From: Chloroflexota bacterium
Lineage (GTDB): Bacteria; Chloroflexota; Anaerolineae; B4-G1; SLSP01
Assembly: GCA_022707725.1 (NCBI GenBank)
Contig: JAKJAB010000114.1
Coordinates: forward strand, 1 to 9,495
Length of the DNA stretch: 9,495 nucleotides
Direction: 5' to 3'
Every line of letters starts with the position of its first letter. Positions within the stretch are counted from its first letter, which is position 1. The notes under the pieces were generated by a model that made no database searches, had not been told where the DNA came from, and saw only the letters and a list, made by a program, of their open reading frames with translations. Below are positions 5,990 through 9,495 of the stretch, piece by piece. The position numbers were made by a program, and so were the translations under genes.

Positions 5990-7348
5990 GCAGTGAAAGA
6001 CGTGATTCTACCTATGTTGGGCGAGACTATGAACGATGGCGTCATCGTCGAGTGGATGAAGGCGATGGGCGAACCGGTCAAGCGCGGCGACGTGCTGTTT
6101 GCCGTGGAAACCGACAAAGCCATCCTCGAAGTCGAGGCGTCGGCGGAGGGATTCTTGCGCGAGATTCTGACGCCTGCCGGTGAGCGCGTGCCTGTCCTGG
6201 CGGTGGTCGCGCGGATCACGGACACGATGGACGAGCCTCTCGGGGTGGCGACTCAGCAAGTGAGCGAATCAGCGGATCGGCGAGCGGGCGAATCAGCGAA
6301 CGAGCGAGTCAGTGAAGCCGCTTCTGCCTCTATCTCTTCCGCGCGCCTTTTTGCTACGCCGCGCGCGCGGAAGCTGGCGGAGGTGGAGGGCGTGGACCTG
6401 ACAAAGATTGTCGGCACCGGTCAGGCCGGGCGGATCGTGGAGAAGGATGTGGCGGCTTACCTCGCGGCGGCGCTGAAGGTGACGCCGGTGGCGCGGCGTT
6501 TGGCGGACAGTCTCGACGTGGATGTGAGCGCCGTCACCGGCACTGGCCCGGCCGGGCGCGTGATGAAGGCGGATGTGGAGAAGGCGAGCCAGCGCGTGAG
6601 CGAAGCAGCGCCGCTCCCGTCGCTCGCAACGCCGTCAGCGCCTCCGGCCAGGGTCTTGGTCGAGACGCCGATGACCGGCGTGCGCGCCATCATCGCGCAG
6701 CGGATGCACGCGAGCCACGTTACCACCGCGCCGACCTCGCTCACGGTGGAGGTGGATGCCACATCGTTCGTTGCGCTGCGTGAGAAACTCAAGACGCGCT
6801 TTGCGCAGGAGCTGGGTTTCAACATCAGCTACAATGACTTGCTGATGGTCATCGCGGCGAAGGCGCTGCGCCGGTTCCCCGCTGTCAACGCGCGGCTGGA
6901 TGAAGCGGCGGGCGTGATTCACCAGTTGGACGAGATCAACATCAGCCTGGCGATGGACACCCGGCGCGGGTTGATTGTGCCAGTGATACGGGATGTGGAT
7001 CGTAAGGGCCTGCTGGACATCGCCCGCATCACGAACGATCTGGTGCAGCGCACGCGCGCGGGCAAGGTGCTGCCCGATGAGCTGGTCGGTGGGACGTTCA
7101 CTATCACCAACCTGGGAATGTACGATATCGACGCCTTTGCGCCGATCATCAATTTGCCGGAGATTGCTATCCTGGGGGTGGGGCGCATTCAGGACAAACC
7201 GGCAGTCTTCGACGGCGAAATCTGCATCCGCAAGTTAATGTGGATGAGCTTGACGTTCGACCACCGCCTGGTCGATGGCGGCCCGGCGTCACGGTTCATG
7301 CAATACATCAAACAGTTGGTAGAAGACCCAGATTTGATGTGGGTGTAG
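5987..7348 (+). CDS. Dihydrolipoamide acyltransferase (2-oxoacid dehydrogenase E2) with tandem subunit-binding domains
   Basis: A 453-residue E2, which transfers the acyl group from E1 to CoA and forms the core of the complex. Order of parts: one lipoyl domain (about 1-78) with lipoylation Lys44 in ETDKAILEVEA; a linker (about 85-118) built on an 8-residue repeat; two consecutive peripheral-subunit-binding domains (about 122-160, LFATPRARKLAEVEG to KDVAAYLA; and 163-201, LKVTPVARRLADSLD to KADVEKA); a second linker; and the catalytic domain (about 224-453) ending with FDHRLVDGG, with catalytic His426 and Asp430. Most bacterial E2s have a single binding domain, so the duplication is notable. 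The gene lies 99 bp after E1 in the same operon and is the last gene before a terminator. E3 is not encoded next to it. Acetyl is the likeliest acyl group given the E1 type. Confidence 0.94.
   Translation: MAVKDVILPMLGETMNDGVIVEWMKAMGEPVKRGDVLFAVETDKAILEVEASAEGFLREILTPAGERVPVLAVVARITDTMDEPLGVATQQVSESADRRAGESANERVSEAASASISSARLFATPRARKLAEVEGVDLTKIVGTGQAGRIVEKDVAAYLAAALKVTPVARRLADSLDVDVSAVTGTGPAGRVMKADVEKASQRVSEAAPLPSLATPSAPPARVLVETPMTGVRAIIAQRMHASHVTTAPTSLTVEVDATSFVALREKLKTRFAQELGFNISYNDLLMVIAAKALRRFPAVNARLDEAAGVIHQLDEINISLAMDTRRGLIVPVIRDVDRKGLLDIARITNDLVQRTRAGKVLPDELVGGTFTITNLGMYDIDAFAPIINLPEIAILGVGRIQDKPAVFDGEICIRKLMWMSLTFDHRLVDGGPASRFMQYIKQLVEDPDLMWV
6250..6321 (+). repeat. Degenerate 8-bp tandem repeat in the first E2 linker
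   Basis: Nine octamers run head to tail, loosely matching GAATCAGC; exact copies lie at 6266-6273 and 6290-6297. Because 24 bp is three octamers and eight codons, the protein shows an 8-residue period: VSESADRR, AGESANER, VSEAASAS. The segment joins the lipoyl domain to the first binding domain. Confidence 0.75.
6586..6609 (+). repeat. Three more octamers of the same family in the second E2 linker
   Basis: GAGCCAGC, GCGTGAGC and GAAGCAGC follow one another between the second binding domain and the catalytic domain. They encode SQRVSEAA, which shares RVSEAA with the first linker (NERVSEAA). A shared origin of both linkers is likely. Confidence 0.6.
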
Positions 7349-7377
7349 GGCTGCCGACTCCGCAGGTACAGAACAAG

Positions 7378-7410
7378 AACGAATGGGCCACCTGGCCCAT
7401 TCGTTTGTTT
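7378..7410. terminator. Bidirectional intrinsic terminator between convergent genes
   Basis: A perfect 12-bp stem (7378-7389 with 7394-7405), loop ACCT, is followed by TTTGTTT on the plus strand; the minus strand continues TTCTTGTTC. It sits 30 bp after the E2 stop and 59 bp beyond the end of the minus-strand membrane protein gene, so it can end both transcripts. Confidence 0.9.
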
Positions 7411-7468
7411 ATGGTCGATTGGTCTTCTCCGAAATAGCTGCTTGGATGGAACGGATTCAGGCGAAATG

Positions 7469-9349
7469 TTACTGGGGCGGCACTGGCAAGTAGAGCCATT
7501 GGCTGTTGATCAACTGCGCCGACGAGTCGATGTAATAGAGGGCGACACGCACCGCTACCGCGGCGTCTTTATCGGGAACCTGTAGCGTGTAGATATCTCG
7601 AACAATTTCACCTGTATGCCATTGTGTCGTAGGATACCAATTTTCTACCGGATGGGTCGTGTCTGCCTGCGCCAGAATGGGTTGCTCAAGCGCGGTAGAA
7701 TCCGAAGCCAACAGATGGACGGCTACGCTATAATCCTGCGTGATTGTCTGTGTTGCTTCCCAAAGCACAGTTAAACGCAATTGTGTGTCAGAGTCCCAGG
7801 TCAAACCTATGGAGCGAATGGTGATCTGGTCATTGAGCGGGAAGGGGGAGAAGAGGGTCGGTACGATATATTCGTCGATAGGCGTCAAGCTGAGTTGTTT
7901 GATACCCGGTTCCACTACCGATATGTACAGTTTGTCGGTTTTCAGACGCGACCTCCACCATGATGTCGGAAATATATGGAAAGCTCGGCTCAGAACCAAC
8001 AAACGCTCGCCACGTTGTAAAACGCCGTATAAATCATAGTTATGATCCACCAATTGCAGACCGTCTAATTGGTTCTGATAGGCCTGGGCGTATGTTAAGG
8101 CCCAATACATATTCCCCCAAGCTGCCATCAATACAGTGGGCTGGTCACCAGGAGAGACTTTGACCTGGGCAGCCGTCGCAACGATCGACTGGGCTGTAGG
8201 GTCGCGCGTGATGGATAGGACAAAAGGCCGGGTAGACCAGCTCCGACCTAACAGAAGCAGGCCAATGGCTATAACTGCTCCCCAGCCGAGTCGTTGATTT
8301 TGCAGCGCTATCCATTTCAACGCCAACGCCAGGCCAAGTCCCGCTAAAGCCAGCACCGGCAGTTTGGCCGCCAATCCTGCGTCACTGATATATCCCTCCC
8401 AAATGATCATTGTCAGAAGAATGTAGGGGACCCAGGCCAATGTCAGGCCCAGACCCAATCGATACCGTCTTTGCCGTACCAAACCGAGTATGCCGAGCAA
8501 CCCTATGAGTAATACCGGCCAAAACATATCCTGCGCCAAAAGGTAGCCGACGATTTGCAAGCGTTGCCGCCAGGTCGCCAGATCTTCTGGCCAAACAAAA
8601 ACATTGTCACGCAAGATGGCCCACAAACCGCTGAGCGTCTCGGGTGCGCCGAAGTACCAGGAAACTCCCATCCATCTGCGGACAATCATATAAAGATAGG
8701 TCAGTGGAGCTAACAATACCAGGCCGACAATCGGTTTCCAGTTAGCCAGGATGCATTGTTTTTGGTTCCAGGTCAAGAGCAAGAGCGCTGGCCCAAGCGC
8801 TGCTACTGCTCGTTGATGTACAATACCTTGCGTAAAAATCACTGTCAACCAGAGCAAATCCTGCCGTTTCCCTGTATGGCTAAACCGCATAGCAAAATAC
8901 AGGGAAGCGATCGTAAAAGCGAGAGACAGGGTATGTACCTCAGCGATCGACGCATCTACCCACACGGAGGTAGACAGCGCCATACATACTGCCCCCAGGG
9001 TCGCCAGGGGGCCGGGAATATCCAACTCCAAAGCCAGTAAGACGAGTAGCCCCACACTGATAAGTCCCCACAGCATGGAAAAAAGCGATGTGCTCAGAGC
9101 GGGTTGCACTCCACCTAAGCGCAACAAGGTCACAAACAAAGAGCCTACCAGCGAGTAAAGTGGATATCCGCTAGGATGTAACAAGCCCCAACGCGGCAAC
9201 GCATTCTGGATTTCGCCTGTATCCTTAACGTAGGGGTTGTCGCTCCCATTGCTGATGGTTTGGAGCGTAGAGGCATAGGCTATTGCCGCTATCAAGAGCG
9301 CCAGCCCGATCCATATCTTTTGTTTTTTCGATAGTGTGTGTGAGTTCAT
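7469..9349 (-). CDS. DUF2723 / GT-C-like polytopic membrane protein
   Basis: A 626-residue protein. The N-terminal part fits DUF2723 (protein O-mannosyltransferase-like): a first membrane helix (about 12-30), then KDTGE (42-46) with the acidic pair Asp43 and Glu46, LLHPSGYPLY (56-65), and VWVDASIAEVHTL (129-141). About ten or eleven hydrophobic segments end near residue 368. In GT-C enzymes the first outer loop carries a catalytic acidic residue and the donor is a lipid-linked sugar; transfer activity here is inferred only. The remainder (about 370-626) is extracytoplasmic and ends in a beta-rich domain with WEATQTITQDYSVAVHLLA and TTQWHTGEIVRDIYTLQVP, a pattern I associate with Chloroflexota GT39-like proteins. 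G+C is visibly lower than in the dehydrogenase operon (29 of 60 at 8041-8100 against 45 of 60 at 4201-4260). ATG 9349 lacks an obvious Shine-Dalgarno. Confidence 0.8.
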   Translation of the reverse strand: MNSHTLSKKQKIWIGLALLIAAIAYASTLQTISNGSDNPYVKDTGEIQNALPRWGLLHPSGYPLYSLVGSLFVTLLRLGGVQPALSTSLFSMLWGLISVGLLVLLALELDIPGPLATLGAVCMALSTSVWVDASIAEVHTLSLAFTIASLYFAMRFSHTGKRQDLLWLTVIFTQGIVHQRAVAALGPALLLLTWNQKQCILANWKPIVGLVLLAPLTYLYMIVRRWMGVSWYFGAPETLSGLWAILRDNVFVWPEDLATWRQRLQIVGYLLAQDMFWPVLLIGLLGILGLVRQRRYRLGLGLTLAWVPYILLTMIIWEGYISDAGLAAKLPVLALAGLGLALALKWIALQNQRLGWGAVIAIGLLLLGRSWSTRPFVLSITRDPTAQSIVATAAQVKVSPGDQPTVLMAAWGNMYWALTYAQAYQNQLDGLQLVDHNYDLYGVLQRGERLLVLSRAFHIFPTSWWRSRLKTDKLYISVVEPGIKQLSLTPIDEYIVPTLFSPFPLNDQITIRSIGLTWDSDTQLRLTVLWEATQTITQDYSVAVHLLASDSTALEQPILAQADTTHPVENWYPTTQWHTGEIVRDIYTLQVPDKDAAVAVRVALYYIDSSAQLINSQWLYLPVPPQ

Positions 9350-9418
9350 AGGTATAGAACACCGAGTTTGGTTTGTATCAGCAATACCGTCTTACGATGC
9401 TTCGCAAAATCCAGGGAC

Positions 9419-9446
9419 ATTATACGGAAAAATGGGGAAAGGTGAA
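9419..9446 (-). promoter_or_regulatory. Candidate promoter of the DUF2723 gene
   Basis: On the minus strand a perfect TATAAT (9424 down to 9419) follows TTCACC (9446 down to 9441, 4 of 6) by 16 bp. Transcription would start near 9412, giving a leader of about 60 nt before the ATG at 9349. Confidence 0.5.
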
Positions 9447-9464
9447 GTCAGCGCGATACTTCAC
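9442..9464. promoter_or_regulatory. Palindrome over the -35 region, candidate operator
   Basis: GTGAAGT (9442-9448) is the exact reverse complement of ACTTCAC (9458-9464), with a 9-bp spacer. The left arm overlaps the -35 of the candidate promoter, the position expected for a dimeric repressor site. A 7-bp match can also arise by chance. Confidence 0.35.
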
Positions 9465-9495
9465 ATCCTGGGAGACGCTCTGGAAATCAGATATC

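Larger units (their letters stand above)
9350..9495. other. Right-edge stretch, coding content undecided
   Basis: Three partial frames stay open to the edge: plus strand from ATG 9397 (MLRKIQGHYTEKWGKVK and onward), plus strand from ATG 9432 (MGKGEVSAILHILGD and onward), and minus strand from the edge to a TAA at 9422-9420 (ending DFTFPHFSV). None has a clear ribosome site or a recognisable domain, and at most one can be real. If the minus-strand frame is real, an upstream gene ends 70 bp before the DUF2723 gene and the TATAAT may be incidental. Confidence 0.25.

Overview
The window looks like a piece of a moderately high-G+C bacterial chromosome, most likely from Chloroflexota (Anaerolineae or a relative). 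That is an inference from gene content: a HerA/FtsK-superfamily ATPase with a long coiled-coil tail, a pyruvate dehydrogenase E1 with alpha and beta subunits fused in one chain, and a DUF2723 membrane protein with an added C-terminal beta-rich domain. No rRNA or other phylogenetic marker is present to confirm it.

Layout. (1) 2-2329, plus strand: 3' part of a large ATPase gene whose Walker A region lies off the left edge. (2) 2330-2562: short non-coding stretch with a strong GNRA-capped hairpin, then a textbook Shine-Dalgarno leading into a 17-codon ORF. (3) 2563-2874: a TumE-like (DUF6516) orphan toxin-family gene that seems to have lost its start through a one-base frame change; the 17-codon ORF looks like its original N-terminus. 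(4) 2964-3725: DeoR-family regulator with a near-consensus promoter and a helically phased triple repeat just after the predicted transcription start. (5) 3821-5887 and 5987-7348: a two-gene 2-oxoacid dehydrogenase operon (fused E1 alpha-beta, then E2), closed by a strong bidirectional terminator at 7378-7410. (6) 7469-9349, minus strand: a DUF2723/glycosyltransferase-C-like membrane protein of clearly lower G+C, with a candidate promoter and a palindrome upstream.

How the parts work together. E1 and E2 supply the decarboxylase and acyltransferase steps that turn pyruvate (or a related 2-oxoacid or acetoin) into an acyl-CoA; E3 (dihydrolipoamide dehydrogenase) is not here and must be encoded elsewhere. 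The DeoR-type regulator just upstream probably senses a sugar phosphate and may link this step to sugar supply. The ATPase, the TumE remnant and the membrane protein have no evident functional link to the dehydrogenase.

The least ordinary signals are repeat-derived. A heptamer array between E1 and E2 folds into a hairpin of 30 continuous pairs only in the sense RNA. An 8-bp tandem repeat family forms the flexible linkers of E2, where it becomes an 8-residue protein repeat. E2 also carries two consecutive peripheral-subunit-binding domains. I found no CRISPR array, tRNA, rRNA, insertion sequence or convincing multi-gene defence system.
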